A DNA stretch of 64,000 nucleotides, from NCBI GenBank assembly GCA_963849955.1, contig CAWKJU010000006.1, forward strand, positions 194,877-258,876. Reading direction: 5' to 3'. Of the stretch, positions 9,454 to 18,323 are shown in pieces; within the stretch, counting starts at the first letter, position 1; every line of letters begins with the position of its first letter. A program made the translations under genes and the position numbers. Under the pieces are notes generated by a model. It did no database searches. It saw nothing but the letters and a program-made list of their open reading frames with translations, and was not told the origin of the DNA. This DNA is from CAWFGW01 sp963849955 (GTDB taxonomy: Bacteria; Bacteroidota; Bacteroidia; Cytophagales; JAAEPT01).

Positions 9454-11095
9454 ATTACATATTCTCTTTGTTATCCTACTTACTTGGGGAACTACGTTCG
9501 CTCAAGACGGTGGTGGTTCAGGTATTTCTACCTCTTTCGTACAAGAAGTAGAACTGGAGATTCAGTTAGATTCAGCCGAACGCGTGTACGAGGGAGCAAC
9601 CTATCCTGTGCCAAGAAAGGTAGAGGTAGAGAAACAAACCTATCAGGCACAAGACTTTTCACTTCAACTATCACCTTTAGATCAAAAAATTAGAGTTTTT
9701 ACGGTTAAAAGTGATGACTTATCTCCATTAGAAAAACATTATGTACGTGCAGGTTTTGGCAATTATGTTACCCCTTATTTAGATATTTTCACAGGTAGTG
9801 GCAGAAATGATGATTTTATTTATTCAGCCAACTTCAGGCATTTGTCTTCTAAAAATGGTCCGGTGAATAAAAATGCTTCAGGCAATAGCCAAAATTTGTT
9901 TGACTTCACGGGAAAGTATAATCTCAATGATGCTTCGTTTTTTAAAGTTAATGTGAACTTTGAGCGCTTAGGGTTTAAATATTATGGAGTAAATTTAATT
10001 CCGGAAGATTCAGCATTTGACGATTATTCAAGCCAACAGGCACTTAAGTTTTTGACCACTAACATTGGCTACCACAACCAACTTACAGATAAGTTCTCAT
10101 TGGGTATGGATGGCGGCTATGCATTGGCTGGCGATAAGTTCGATGCAAGAGAAAGACAATTTAGCTTAGGAGCTAATGGGAAATATAATTTAAATGATGA
10201 ATCGTTTATTCGTTTAGATGTGGAGTCTTTTTTTACCAAAAGAAGCGATTCCTCATCCATCACTAGAAACTTTGTGGGAATAAAGCCAATGTATTATTAC
10301 AAGAAAGGCAGCTTGACTGTAAATGCAGGCGCTAAGGTTGTGTATGAAAATGATACGTTGTCTGATAGGAGTAATGTACATGTGTACCCACAATTGCATG
10401 TTGAAGTGAAAGTAGTTGATCAATTGTTAGGGTATGTAGGTGTTTCTGGCGATATGATCCGCAATACCTATACTTCACTAGTTAGACAGAATCAATTTTT
10501 AGGAAATGATTTTATTCTCTTAAACACCAATAAAGCGATTGAGTTTTACGGAGGAGTAAAAGGGGCAATTAGTGACAAACTTTCTTACGACACCCGTTTG
10601 ACCTATCAGAACTACAAATATTTCAACCTTTTCTTGAATGATTTATCTACTCCTATGGAGTTTGTTGTAGCATATGATGAAGATAATACCACGGTAGTAA
10701 ATTTTAAAACAGAGTTGAAATATTCTCAACCAGAAAAATATGGAGTAGGGTTAGTTGTTGATATTAACTCGTATAATATGAGCAATTTTGATCATGCTTA
10801 TCACCGTCCGACCCTTCAAACAAAACTATTTGCTGAATATAAAATCAAGAAGAATTTGACGGTAAACACAGATATTTTCTATATTAGTGGAATAAAGTCG
10901 TTGGACGTATTGACATCGGAAAGCATAAAGCTTGATCCGATTATTGATTTAAATTTGGGTGTTGAATATTCTTTCAATAAGAAACTTTCAACATTTTTAC
11001 AGTTAAATAACTTGCTGTCAAAGAATTATCAATTTTATCAATACTATCCTGTCAGAGGCTTTAACTTAATGTTAGGAGCAACATACTCATTTTAG
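9437..11095 (+). CDS. Outer-membrane beta-barrel protein (TonB-dependent-receptor-like)
   Basis: From the ATG at 9437 the product is 552 residues, with a signal peptide ending TTFAQ. The start at 9395 adds 14 residues inside the upstream gene and removes a proper signal peptide start, so 9437 was chosen; it overlaps the TPR gene by 17 bases. No classical plug domain is seen. After a short periplasmic segment (about residues 15-90), alternating amphipathic strands continue to the C-terminal FNLMLGATYSF, ending in aromatic Phe as outer-membrane barrels do. The tail (YSFNKKLSTFLQLNNLLSK) resembles TonB-dependent receptors. It likely works with the TPR protein and the ExbBD-TonB genes downstream. 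Confidence 0.75.
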   Translation: MLKLNKLHILFVILLTWGTTFAQDGGGSGISTSFVQEVELEIQLDSAERVYEGATYPVPRKVEVEKQTYQAQDFSLQLSPLDQKIRVFTVKSDDLSPLEKHYVRAGFGNYVTPYLDIFTGSGRNDDFIYSANFRHLSSKNGPVNKNASGNSQNLFDFTGKYNLNDASFFKVNVNFERLGFKYYGVNLIPEDSAFDDYSSQQALKFLTTNIGYHNQLTDKFSLGMDGGYALAGDKFDARERQFSLGANGKYNLNDESFIRLDVESFFTKRSDSSSITRNFVGIKPMYYYKKGSLTVNAGAKVVYENDTLSDRSNVHVYPQLHVEVKVVDQLLGYVGVSGDMIRNTYTSLVRQNQFLGNDFILLNTNKAIEFYGGVKGAISDKLSYDTRLTYQNYKYFNLFLNDLSTPMEFVVAYDEDNTTVVNFKTELKYSQPEKYGVGLVVDINSYNMSNFDHAYHRPTLQTKLFAEYKIKKNLTVNTDIFYISGIKSLDVLTSESIKLDPIIDLNLGVEYSFNKKLSTFLQLNNLLSKNYQFYQYYPVRGFNLMLGATYSF

Positions 11096-11100
11096 AGCAC

Positions 11101-12102
11101 ATGATAGAGCAAGTATTAAAAGCGTTATTATATCAACATAATTGTGTGGTTATCCCCAATTTTGGAGGGATTATAACGCATGATGCTTCTTCTCAAATCC
11201 ACCCAATAAAAAATACCTTTACACCCCCATCCAAGCGATTAGCTTTTAATGAAAGTTTAAAAGAAAATGATGGTTTGTTAGTGAGTGCTGTAGCCAAATA
11301 CGAAGCAATTTCACCAGAAGAAGCTACACAACAAGTTGCAAAGTTTGTGCAAGGTATTCGTGGTGTATTAGATAAAGATGGTATTTATCATTTGAAAGAG
11401 ATAGGTTTTTTTAGCTATAACACCGAGAAAAGACTACAATTTAAATCAACCAGTACGACTAATTTTTTAGAAGAGAGTTTTGGGTTACCTGATTTATATT
11501 TTAAACCAATAGAAAGAAGAGAAACAGAAAAAGCTATGGAACAAACACCTTCACCGACACCAAGAGGGCCTATCAAAAAAGAAGAGCAAGTTGAAACAGA
11601 AGAAACATCCAGGAAGTCTTTGTTTATTATCTTGCCAATAGTTTTGATGGTGGCTATGTTAGCATCATTATTTATAGTGAAAGATCATGATGGAGATATT
11701 TTAATGGCAACAGTTTTTCCTTCTTTAAAATCCGATTCAGTGGATAATGAGGAAGTTAAATTAACTTCAGGTGAGTCAAAAACTGCTGACCGATGGACAA
11801 CAGAAGCGTCAAGCGCTACCACTACTGGTGATACTTGGGGTACAGCAAATACAACAGATACACCTAGTGAACCAGCAAGCGAAACTATTGTAGATAACCA
11901 TAATTACCATGTGATTGCTGGCGTTTTTTCTAAAAAATCGTACGCAAATCGCTTAGCAAGTAAATATGATGGAGAAGTATTAAACTTGGACGGATACTTC
12001 AAAGTATCAGTAGGTCGTTATGACTCCAAAGATAAAGCATTAGAGCGTAGAGAAGGTCTTATAAATGAATTAGGAAACGATATTTGGATTTTAACACAAT
12101 GA
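11101..12102 (+). CDS. Membrane protein with HU-like domains and C-terminal SPOR domain
   Basis: This 333-residue protein begins with the paired HU-CCDC81-type domains known from Bacteroidota (IEQVLKALLYQHNCVVIPNF with GGIITH, then SPEEATQQVAKF and GIYHLKEIGFFSY), about residues 1-130. A charged linker is followed by one transmembrane helix (about 178-198, LFIILPIVLMVAMLASLFIV), a Thr/Ser-rich stretch, and a SPOR domain (about 265-333, NYHVIAGVFSKKSYANRLAS to LGNDIWILTQ). SPOR domains bind denuded peptidoglycan glycans, so the protein probably links the cytoplasm to septal or cell-wall peptidoglycan. The ATG of exbB overlaps its TGA. Confidence 0.88.
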   Translation: MIEQVLKALLYQHNCVVIPNFGGIITHDASSQIHPIKNTFTPPSKRLAFNESLKENDGLLVSAVAKYEAISPEEATQQVAKFVQGIRGVLDKDGIYHLKEIGFFSYNTEKRLQFKSTSTTNFLEESFGLPDLYFKPIERRETEKAMEQTPSPTPRGPIKKEEQVETEETSRKSLFIILPIVLMVAMLASLFIVKDHDGDILMATVFPSLKSDSVDNEEVKLTSGESKTADRWTTEASSATTTGDTWGTANTTDTPSEPASETIVDNHNYHVIAGVFSKKSYANRLASKYDGEVLNLDGYFKVSVGRYDSKDKALERREGLINELGNDIWILTQ

Positions 12103-12782
12103 AAACAGTCTTTTTACAATTAACCTCAACAGAGGTGACCTTGCCTCCTGTAGAAGGCAACGATGTAAACATGTTAGAATTATTAATTAAAGGGGGGTGG
12201 GTAATGATTCCCCTTTTTATATTATCATTTGTGACTGTTTATATTTTAATTGAACGCTACCTTTCCATTCGCGCTGCAGCAAAAGATCCATCGAGCTTAG
12301 TTGAAAAAGTAAAAGCAGCCGTGGCAAAAGGCGATATCGCAGGTGCAAAAGCATGGTGTGAGTCGGAAGACACACCAGTTGCTCGTATGATAGGGAAAGG
12401 AATTCAACGTTTAGGAAGCCCGATGAGCACTATTGAAGCAACGATTGAAAATGTTGCTAAAATTGAAGTGAACCGATTAGAGAAAAATTTATCCGCTTTA
12501 GCGACTATAGCAGGGGCAGGTCCTATGATTGGATTTTTAGGTACTGTAATCGGTATGATTAAAGCCTTTATCTCCATTGCACAAATTGAAGGACAAGTGA
12601 GTGCAAAAGACCTGGCAAGTGGTATTTACGAAGCAATGGTTACCACTGCAGCTGGTTTAATTGTTGGAGTAATTGCTTACATCGCCTACAACTACTTAGT
12701 AGCATTAATACAAAAAATTGTTCATGGAATAGAACAAAGTGCGATTGAGTTTATGGATTTATTACAAGAACCGCATCAATAA
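12099..12782 (+). CDS. exbB: MotA/TolQ/ExbB proton channel family protein
   Basis: The 227-residue product has the three-helix ExbB/TolQ topology: helix 1 after GGWVMIPLFILSFVTVYILI, a cytoplasmic loop with AKAWCESEDTPVARMI, and the paired helices in LATIAGAGPMIGFLGTVIGM and MVTTAAGLIVGVIAYIAYNY. The GPxIGFLGTVxGM signature is the family's best-conserved motif. It pairs with ExbD to harvest proton-motive force. ATG at 12099 overlaps the preceding stop (ATGA), so translation is probably coupled; the earlier in-frame ATG at 12084 lies inside the SPOR domain and was rejected. Confidence 0.93.
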   Translation: MKTVFLQLTSTEVTLPPVEGNDVNMLELLIKGGWVMIPLFILSFVTVYILIERYLSIRAAAKDPSSLVEKVKAAVAKGDIAGAKAWCESEDTPVARMIGKGIQRLGSPMSTIEATIENVAKIEVNRLEKNLSALATIAGAGPMIGFLGTVIGMIKAFISIAQIEGQVSAKDLASGIYEAMVTTAAGLIVGVIAYIAYNYLVALIQKIVHGIEQSAIEFMDLLQEPHQ

Positions 12783-12791
12783 TAAGATTGT

Positions 12792-13187
12792 ATGAATTTA
12801 AAATCGAGACATAAAGTAGATCCATCATTTAACATGTCGTCCATGACAGATTTGGTGTTTTTACTATTGATTTTCTTTATTCTTACTTCTGGTGTTGTGG
12901 AGTCAGGTTTACCTGTAAACCTTCCGAGTTCAAAAAAATCTCCTATTATTCCTCAAACGGTCAGTGTGACAATAACCAATGATATGCGTTATCAAATTGG
13001 AGATAAATTAGTGACACTTGAAACCTTGGAAGAGGAACTAAGAGCGATTTTACCAGAAAAAGAAGGTGTTGAAAATGTAGTAGCAATTCGTGCTGACAAG
13101 GACATCAAATACAATGACGTAATGGAGGTTGCCGCAATTGCCGCAAGCCTCAAAGCCAAAGTATCCTTATCTACAAGCCCAAAATAA
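12792..13187 (+). CDS. exbD: Biopolymer transporter ExbD/TolR
   Basis: The 131-residue protein has one N-terminal transmembrane helix beginning SSMTDLVFLLLIFFILTSG; its Asp is the proton-carrying residue of the family. A small periplasmic domain follows, with VTITNDMRYQIGD and the VVAIRADKDIKYNDVMEV segment typical of ExbD/TolR. It lies 9 bases after exbB and 11 bases before tonB, consistent with a stoichiometric ExbB-ExbD motor energising the TonB protein encoded next. ExbD rather than TolR is chosen because a TonB-like gene follows. Confidence 0.92.
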   Translation: MNLKSRHKVDPSFNMSSMTDLVFLLLIFFILTSGVVESGLPVNLPSSKKSPIIPQTVSVTITNDMRYQIGDKLVTLETLEEELRAILPEKEGVENVVAIRADKDIKYNDVMEVAAIAASLKAKVSLSTSPK

Positions 13188-13198
13188 GTTAATCTTTA

Positions 13199-14077
13199 AT
13201 GAATCAACTCAGTCCTAAAGAAAAACGGAACGATAAAATCGGGATGACCACATCAATTGTGGTTCATTTGCTTTTTATATTGATTGCGTTTCTTTTAGTG
13301 ACCTGTTATAAATCACCAGGGCCACCAAACCGTATGAGTGATATAGGCGTTATCGTGGACATGGGTAGTTCTGATTTTGGAAGCAGTGACTTAAAAAGTG
13401 ATGCTGAGCCAACAGAAGCAACCGAGGAAAGTGAAGAGGAGGCGACACCTGAGGAGTCGGAACCAGTGGATGCGGTAGAAGGACCTGAAAACAATGTGGA
13501 AGAAGTCGCTGATGTTAGAGATGCTTCAGAAGCGGTGACGGATGTTGAATCTCCGGAAACAGCCGCAAGTGAAACAAAGAAAACGCCTAAGCCCGTAGAG
13601 AGTAAACCAGTAGAAAATAAAAAACCAAGCGATAAACCCGTGGTTGATCCAAAACCTAAAACAACAGAGGCAGGTAATCCAAAACCCAACAATAATGGCG
13701 ACACAGAGAAAGCTGGAGATAAGGGAAGTAAAACATCTGTTGATTCTTCTTTACTGTATAAAAATCCAGGTGGCGGAACCGATGGGACAAAAGGATCAGA
13801 TGGCTCATTTAACGCTAGCATTGGCGGAGGATGGAAAGCTGTAGGTCAACCTGTAGAAAAAAGAATTAAACATTCAGGTATCATTGAACTGTCATTTGTG
13901 GTAGACGAATATGGCGATATGAGTCGAATTAAAGTATTAAGTTCTGGCTTTACACCAGAAGAAGAAAATATTCTTATTGATAGAATTAAAAATGAACTTT
14001 CATTTGAAAGAACATCAGGCAGCAGACCACCAGAACAAAGTCAAGGAAGCATCGTCTGGAAATTTAAAGCCCAGTAA
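13199..14077 (+). CDS. TonB-family energy transducer
   Basis: The 292-residue protein has an N-terminal transmembrane helix (TSIVVHLLFILIAFLLVTCY) preceded by a basic cytoplasmic segment. It is followed by a long Glu/Ser/Thr/Pro/Lys-rich linker (about residues 60-190, acidic first, then Lys-Pro rich) that can span the periplasm. The C-terminal 75 residues (KRIKHSGIIELSFVVDEYGD with IKVLSSGFT) form a TonB-type alpha/beta domain. The family's usual YP near the C-terminal domain is not seen, so the receptor contact may differ. It ends the operon that begins at the TPR gene; the barrel protein upstream is the obvious candidate client. Confidence 0.82.
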   Translation: MNQLSPKEKRNDKIGMTTSIVVHLLFILIAFLLVTCYKSPGPPNRMSDIGVIVDMGSSDFGSSDLKSDAEPTEATEESEEEATPEESEPVDAVEGPENNVEEVADVRDASEAVTDVESPETAASETKKTPKPVESKPVENKKPSDKPVVDPKPKTTEAGNPKPNNNGDTEKAGDKGSKTSVDSSLLYKNPGGGTDGTKGSDGSFNASIGGGWKAVGQPVEKRIKHSGIIELSFVVDEYGDMSRIKVLSSGFTPEEENILIDRIKNELSFERTSGSRPPEQSQGSIVWKFKAQ

Positions 14078-14562
14078 GTATTTTAAAAGAAGATGGGCAC
14101 TGACCCAATGATTTTTTACGCGTCAGGATTATCAGAAACCATGTTTTATTAGTTATTGTACTTATGCGTTTAATAAATCTATAAAATATAGGATTAAACA
14201 TATTTTCAATTTACATTTGTGTAATAATGGGCTGGGTGAGTTCTTATTTTTAAATTTGACTAGCCTACTATAAGAAGTAAATAATAATTAGACACAAGAA
14301 TATCATTCTGAAAAATCAATTTAAAGGACTCACACAATATTTCAATAATATTGTTCTCCCTCAACACATTGCCAATATTATTGTTTTAATACAAAACGAA
14401 ATCGAATTTCGTAATTATAATTTGGTGTGTTTTCGTGAAAGTGAAACTTTATCTATAAATTTTGAGTTAGCTTTGAAAATAGATAATAACCATTAAGTAG
14501 TTTTTGACGTATAAGTCTTGTGCCACTAAAACAGTATAAAAAAAAGAGTAAATTATATAATT
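14078..14562. other. Long spacer before the cold-shock gene, with inverted repeats and an ATG-less open frame
   Basis: A 485-base spacer. It holds a perfect 11-base inverted repeat (14343-14353 with 14373-14383, 19-base loop) and a 7-base hairpin (14396-14402 with 14406-14412). A plus-strand frame without an ATG is open from 14281 to the stop at 14494-14496 (71 codons) and overlaps both repeats. The repeats may belong to a structured 5' leader of the cold-shock gene, as such leaders are often structured (inference). Confidence 0.45.
14343..14383 (+). repeat. Perfect inverted repeat upstream of the cold-shock gene
   Basis: CAATAATATTG at 14343-14353 and its exact complement at 14373-14383, with a 19-base loop. 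It lies 180 bases before the cold-shock start. It could be an RNA structure or operator; no T-run follows, so a terminator is unlikely. Confidence 0.4.
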
Positions 14563-14757
14563 ATGAAAGAAGGAACAGTAAAATTTTTCAATGAGTCTAA
14601 AGGTTTTGGATTTATTAAACCAGCAGATTCAAGTGAAGATATCTTTGTTCACGTAAGTGGCTTAATCAGTGAAGTTCGTGAAAACGACAGAGTACAATTC
14701 GAAGTAGAGCAAGGTAAAAAAGGCTTAAATGCCGTGAATGTTGAGTTAATCGACTAA
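14563..14757 (+). CDS. cspA: Cold-shock domain protein
   Basis: This 64-residue single cold-shock domain is an RNA/ssDNA chaperone in the cytoplasm. The start EGTVKFFNESKGFGFIKP carries RNP1 (KGFGFI), and DIFVHVSGL carries RNP2. Length and motifs match the CspA family. It is monocistronic: a long, potentially structured spacer lies upstream and a good terminator follows 20 bases after the stop. The symbol is a family label; the paralogue cannot be specified. Confidence 0.95.
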   Translation: MKEGTVKFFNESKGFGFIKPADSSEDIFVHVSGLISEVRENDRVQFEVEQGKKGLNAVNVELID

Positions 14758-14776
14758 CTATTATTATCAATTAATT

Positions 14777-14806
14777 AAAAAAGCTATCTAATTGGATGGC
14801 TTTTTT
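14777..14806 (+). terminator. Rho-independent terminator after the cold-shock gene
   Basis: AAAAAAGC(T)ATC pairs with GATGGCTTTTTT across a short loop, with a run of six T at the end. It begins 20 bases after the cold-shock stop. Confidence 0.8.
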
Positions 14807-14924
14807 AGTTGACTTTAATCATAAACTTCATTTTTATACGTTAACTAGCAGTTGACTTTTTAAATAAGTTTACGAGTATTAATAAATAAGGAATACCAAA
14901 AGGTAAGTAGAACGAACTTTAGTT

Positions 14925-15788
14925 ATGCGACAGTTAAAAATATCAAAACAAATAACGAACCGTGAAAGTCAATCTCTTGATAAGTATTTGCTTGAGATCG
15001 GTAAAGTTGATTTGATTACTGCAGATGAAGAAGTAATTCTTGCACAAAAGATTCGTGCCGGTGATCAATTAGCTTTAGATAAGTTGGTGAAAGCTAACTT
15101 GCGCTTCGTTGTTTCTGTTGCCAAACAATATCAAAATTCTGGGTTAACACTCGGAGATTTAATTAATGAAGGTAATTTAGGTTTGGTAAAAGCCGCCTCT
15201 CGATTTGATGAAAGTCGTGGGTTTAAATTTATTTCGTATGCGGTATGGTGGATTAGACAATCTATTATGCAAGCTTTAGCAGAACAATCTCGAATTGTAA
15301 GACTACCTCTTAACAGAGTAAGTTCTATCAATCAGATATCTAAAAAGTTTTCTGAGCTTGAGCAAAAGTTTCAACGTGACCCTACGGCTGACGAATTATC
15401 AGAAGAATTAGAAATTACTGCGGATGAAGTGAGTAACAACATGAAGGTGTCAGCAAGACACATTTCTGTTGATGCCCCTTTCGTTAGTGGTGAACAAAAC
15501 AACTTACTTGATGTATTAGAAAATACTGATTCTGGAACACCAGATTCAGATTTGATGGCTGATTCATTAAGAAGAGAAGTACAACGAGCTTTATCATCAT
15601 TGACTGGTCGTGAGTCAGACATCATTACCTATTATTATGGGCTAAATGGTGAAGACGCAATGACATTAGAAGAAATTGGTGAGAAGTTTAATATTACTCG
15701 TGAGCGGGTTCGTCAAATCAAAGAGAAAGCGACTAGACGTCTAAGAAAAAGCTCAAGAAGTAGTATATTAAGAACATATTTAGGATAA
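14925..15788 (+). CDS. rpoD: Primary RNA polymerase sigma factor RpoD
   Basis: The 287-residue sigma-70 is the size of the housekeeping sigma factor of Bacteroidota, which lacks region 1.1. Region 1.2 is SLDKYLLEIGKVDLITADEE; region 2 contains LVKANLRFVVSVAKQYQN, GLTLGDLINEGNLGLVKAA and YAVWWIRQSI; region 3 follows. Region 4 has the helix-turn-helix TLEEIGEKFNITRERVRQIK. In this phylum it recognises TTG / TAnnTTTG promoters, such as the ones reported here before lpdA and modE. Single gene with its own terminator. Confidence 0.96.
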   Translation: MRQLKISKQITNRESQSLDKYLLEIGKVDLITADEEVILAQKIRAGDQLALDKLVKANLRFVVSVAKQYQNSGLTLGDLINEGNLGLVKAASRFDESRGFKFISYAVWWIRQSIMQALAEQSRIVRLPLNRVSSINQISKKFSELEQKFQRDPTADELSEELEITADEVSNNMKVSARHISVDAPFVSGEQNNLLDVLENTDSGTPDSDLMADSLRREVQRALSSLTGRESDIITYYYGLNGEDAMTLEEIGEKFNITRERVRQIKEKATRRLRKSSRSSILRTYLG

Positions 15789-15813
15789 ATAATCCTATTT
15801 TAATAAGAGTCCT

Positions 15814-15847
15814 AAAACTGATTACGATAAGTAATCAGTTTTTTTTT
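15814..15847 (+). terminator. Rho-independent terminator after rpoD
   Basis: AACTGATTAC pairs perfectly with GTAATCAGTT around the loop GATAA, preceded by A and followed by seven further T. It starts 26 bases after the rpoD stop. Confidence 0.88.
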
Positions 15848-15914
15848 GTCCATTTTAAAACGGAATAGCTGTTTATCTGGTTATAAGTTTAACTGAGAAA
15901 GAATTAAGTGTACT

Positions 15915-17477
15915 ATGAAACTCAACATCCAAGATACGTTCAATAAAGAGTTACCCGCAGATCCCTTGCTGGATAATTCCAGAAGACAAGTTAAAAATGT
16001 ATGTTATTCATATGTAACACCTCAACATACTCAGCAGCCAAAACTTATCCATCACTCCACCGAAATGTTAGATGAATTAGGTTTAACCGATGAGAATACT
16101 CAATCTAAGGAGTTTTTAGCAGTTTTTACTGGTAATTCCGTATTACCAAATACACAACCCTATGCAATGAGTTATGGGGGGCATCAATTTGGTAATTGGG
16201 CAGGACAATTGGGTGATGGTAGAGCAATCAACTTAGCCGAAGTAGTATACAACAATAAGCGATGGGCGCTGCAGCTAAAAGGGGCTGGAGAAACTCCTTA
16301 CTCACGCACAGCGGATGGTTTGGCTGTTTTGCGGTCGTCTATTCGAGAGTATTTGTGTAGTGAAGCCATGTTCCATTTAGGTGTGCCCACTACACGAGCA
16401 CTGTCGTTGTCATTAACTGGTGATCAAGTATTGCGGGACGTGCTATACAATGGAAACCCGGAATATGAAAAAGGGGCAGTGGTATGTCGTGTATCACCTT
16501 CATTTATACGCTTTGGTAATTTTGAGATTTTAGCGGCTCGGGGTTATAAAAAAACCTTAGCAACACTCACCGATTACACCATTAGACATTTTTATCCGCA
16601 CTTAGGTAACCCATCGAAAGAGTCATATGTACAATTTTTTGAAGAAGTGGCTCAAAAAACCTTAGATATGATTATCCATTGGCAGCGTGTGGGGTTTGTG
16701 CATGGGGTAATGAATACGGATAATATGTCAATACTAGGGTTAACAATAGATTATGGACCTTATGGTTGGTTGGAAGGTTATGATCCAGAATGGACGCCTA
16801 ACACAACCGACCGACAATACAAAAGGTATCGTTTTGGGAATCAACCTGAAATAGGCTTATGGAATTTATACAAGCTAGCTGATGCTTTATACTTTCTAAT
16901 TGATGATGCAAAGCCGTTAGAAATGGTTTTAAATAACTACCGGACAGCCTATACTTCGAAATATTTGTCAATGATGAAGTCAAAACTAGGTTTACAAGAA
17001 TCGGATGATAACGATGATGAATTGATAGAAGCTTTGGAAAATGTATTGCAGCAGTCCGAAACAGATATGACGTTATTTTTTCGAAAGCTGTCAGATTTTC
17101 AACCAGACAAATGCTTTCAAGGCGTGACGCTTGTACACGACTCATTTTATACGCCAAGTGAAATTGACGGAGTAATTAAAGAAAAATGGCTTCATTGGTT
17201 TGAATGTTATGCCAAACGTTTAGAGAAAGAGGAACAAACCGATGAATTGCGTAAAATTGAAATGAATAAAGTGAATCCTAAGTATGTACTACGAAACTAT
17301 ATGGCTCAACTAGCCATCGATGACGCAGACAAAGGAGACTATTCATTGATTGAGGAGCTGTATCAGTTGTTGAAAAAACCCTATGAAGAACAACATGAGT
17401 CAGAAAAATGGTTTGTGAGACGACCAGATTGGGCTAGAAACAAAGTAGGTTGTTCAATGCTATCTTGTAGTTCTTAA
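15915..17477 (+). CDS. selO: Protein adenylyltransferase SelO (YdiU/UPF0061)
   Basis: SelO is a pseudokinase-fold enzyme that transfers AMP from ATP to Ser/Thr/Tyr of target proteins, linked to redox stress. Family signatures are clear in the 520 residues: AMSYGGHQFGNWAGQLGDGR, LQLKGAGETPYSRTADG, VLRSSIREYL, and the metal/catalytic block VHGVMNTDNMSILGLTIDYG. The C-terminus ends CSMLSCSS: a Cys sits at the third-last position, where eukaryotic homologues carry selenocysteine, with a second Cys five residues earlier that could form the redox disulfide. It stands alone, 126 bases after rpoD. Confidence 0.94.
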   Translation: MKLNIQDTFNKELPADPLLDNSRRQVKNVCYSYVTPQHTQQPKLIHHSTEMLDELGLTDENTQSKEFLAVFTGNSVLPNTQPYAMSYGGHQFGNWAGQLGDGRAINLAEVVYNNKRWALQLKGAGETPYSRTADGLAVLRSSIREYLCSEAMFHLGVPTTRALSLSLTGDQVLRDVLYNGNPEYEKGAVVCRVSPSFIRFGNFEILAARGYKKTLATLTDYTIRHFYPHLGNPSKESYVQFFEEVAQKTLDMIIHWQRVGFVHGVMNTDNMSILGLTIDYGPYGWLEGYDPEWTPNTTDRQYKRYRFGNQPEIGLWNLYKLADALYFLIDDAKPLEMVLNNYRTAYTSKYLSMMKSKLGLQESDDNDDELIEALENVLQQSETDMTLFFRKLSDFQPDKCFQGVTLVHDSFYTPSEIDGVIKEKWLHWFECYAKRLEKEEQTDELRKIEMNKVNPKYVLRNYMAQLAIDDADKGDYSLIEELYQLLKKPYEEQHESEKWFVRRPDWARNKVGCSMLSCSS

Positions 17478-17789
17478 AAAGTAGTACATCAACTTATTTT
17501 GATACAGGCAACAAAAATGCAGACATTGAAACTTAATTTTGATTTTGGATAGTAAGCATTCTAATAACTTCGTAATGTATGTGATAATTAAATTTGTTGT
17601 TTAAAAAAACGCATCATATGGATTTTTTCCTTCTATGAGACTTATTAACCCTAGCTTCGAAACCAAATCAATCCACTAAACTATGTTTTAAAATGAGAAA
17701 ATTGGATGTATAGTTTCTTGCCTAATGGAGAGAGATGTTTAGGGTGATTGTTTCTATATTGTAAAGTGAATATTTAAACTAAGGATAGT
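17478..17789. other. Intergenic region, nothing recognised
   Basis: A 312-base AT-rich spacer between the convergent selO and membrane-protein genes. No ORF, strong hairpin or T-run terminator was seen. Confidence 0.5.
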
Positions 17790-18323
17790 TTATACCACTG
17801 GTTTGTCTGATATATAGTCTTCCTTTTTCATATCATTATCTGCTTTATGCGACTCAACCATAGGTCTGTCACTTATTAACCATTGCATAGTAACATATGA
17901 AAAAAACGCACCGAAAACAAAAGTTTCAAATAACATAATTGCCGTTATAGAGATGGGGTTTAGAAATTGACCTTGAGGTTCAAACTCTTGAACACCTTGA
18001 ACAAAATTTGGACTATTAAATAATAGAAGAGCACCAACTACTGCGTAAATTATCGAAGCAAATAAAGATGTAAGTGCACCAATGCCTATACCAGTTAAAT
18101 AATGAGGGCGTTTTGGTCGTTTAGTAATATAATTTCTCATTGAGAAAAATACTCCAAAACCTAAAATGATAAAATTTAAAAATCTTAAATTAAAATTATG
18201 GGATTGGCGCAAACCAATTAATAATGCGAGAAATAGTAACATGATAATAGCAGTAGCTATCCCGTACAGTATTGAATGTTTCGATATATTCATTTGCTTA
18301 ATTTTTAAAAGATTGTTATTCAC
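17790..18323 (-). CDS. DUF4199-like four-helix membrane protein
   Basis: The 177-residue protein has four predicted transmembrane segments: ILYGIATAIIMLLFLALLIG, FLNFIILGFGVFFSMRNYI, the helix in GIGALTSLFASIIYAVVGAL, and ITAIMLFETFVFGAFFSYV. A charged cytoplasmic tail follows. Spacing and the KRP loop resemble DUF4199 proteins of Bacteroidota, whose function is unknown. A second ATG 30 bases in (18293) precedes NISKHSIL and may be the real start. No operon partners are present. Confidence 0.65.
   Translation of the reverse strand: MNNNLLKIKQMNISKHSILYGIATAIIMLLFLALLIGLRQSHNFNLRFLNFIILGFGVFFSMRNYITKRPKRPHYLTGIGIGALTSLFASIIYAVVGALLLFNSPNFVQGVQEFEPQGQFLNPISITAIMLFETFVFGAFFSYVTMQWLISDRPMVESHKADNDMKKEDYISDKPVV

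Noticed and set aside
13306..13821. 171-codon minus-strand frame antisense to tonB
   Set aside because: It is the reverse reading of the Glu/Pro/Lys-rich TonB linker; low-complexity codons avoid stops on the opposite strand. Its Ser/Leu/Gly composition has no motif.
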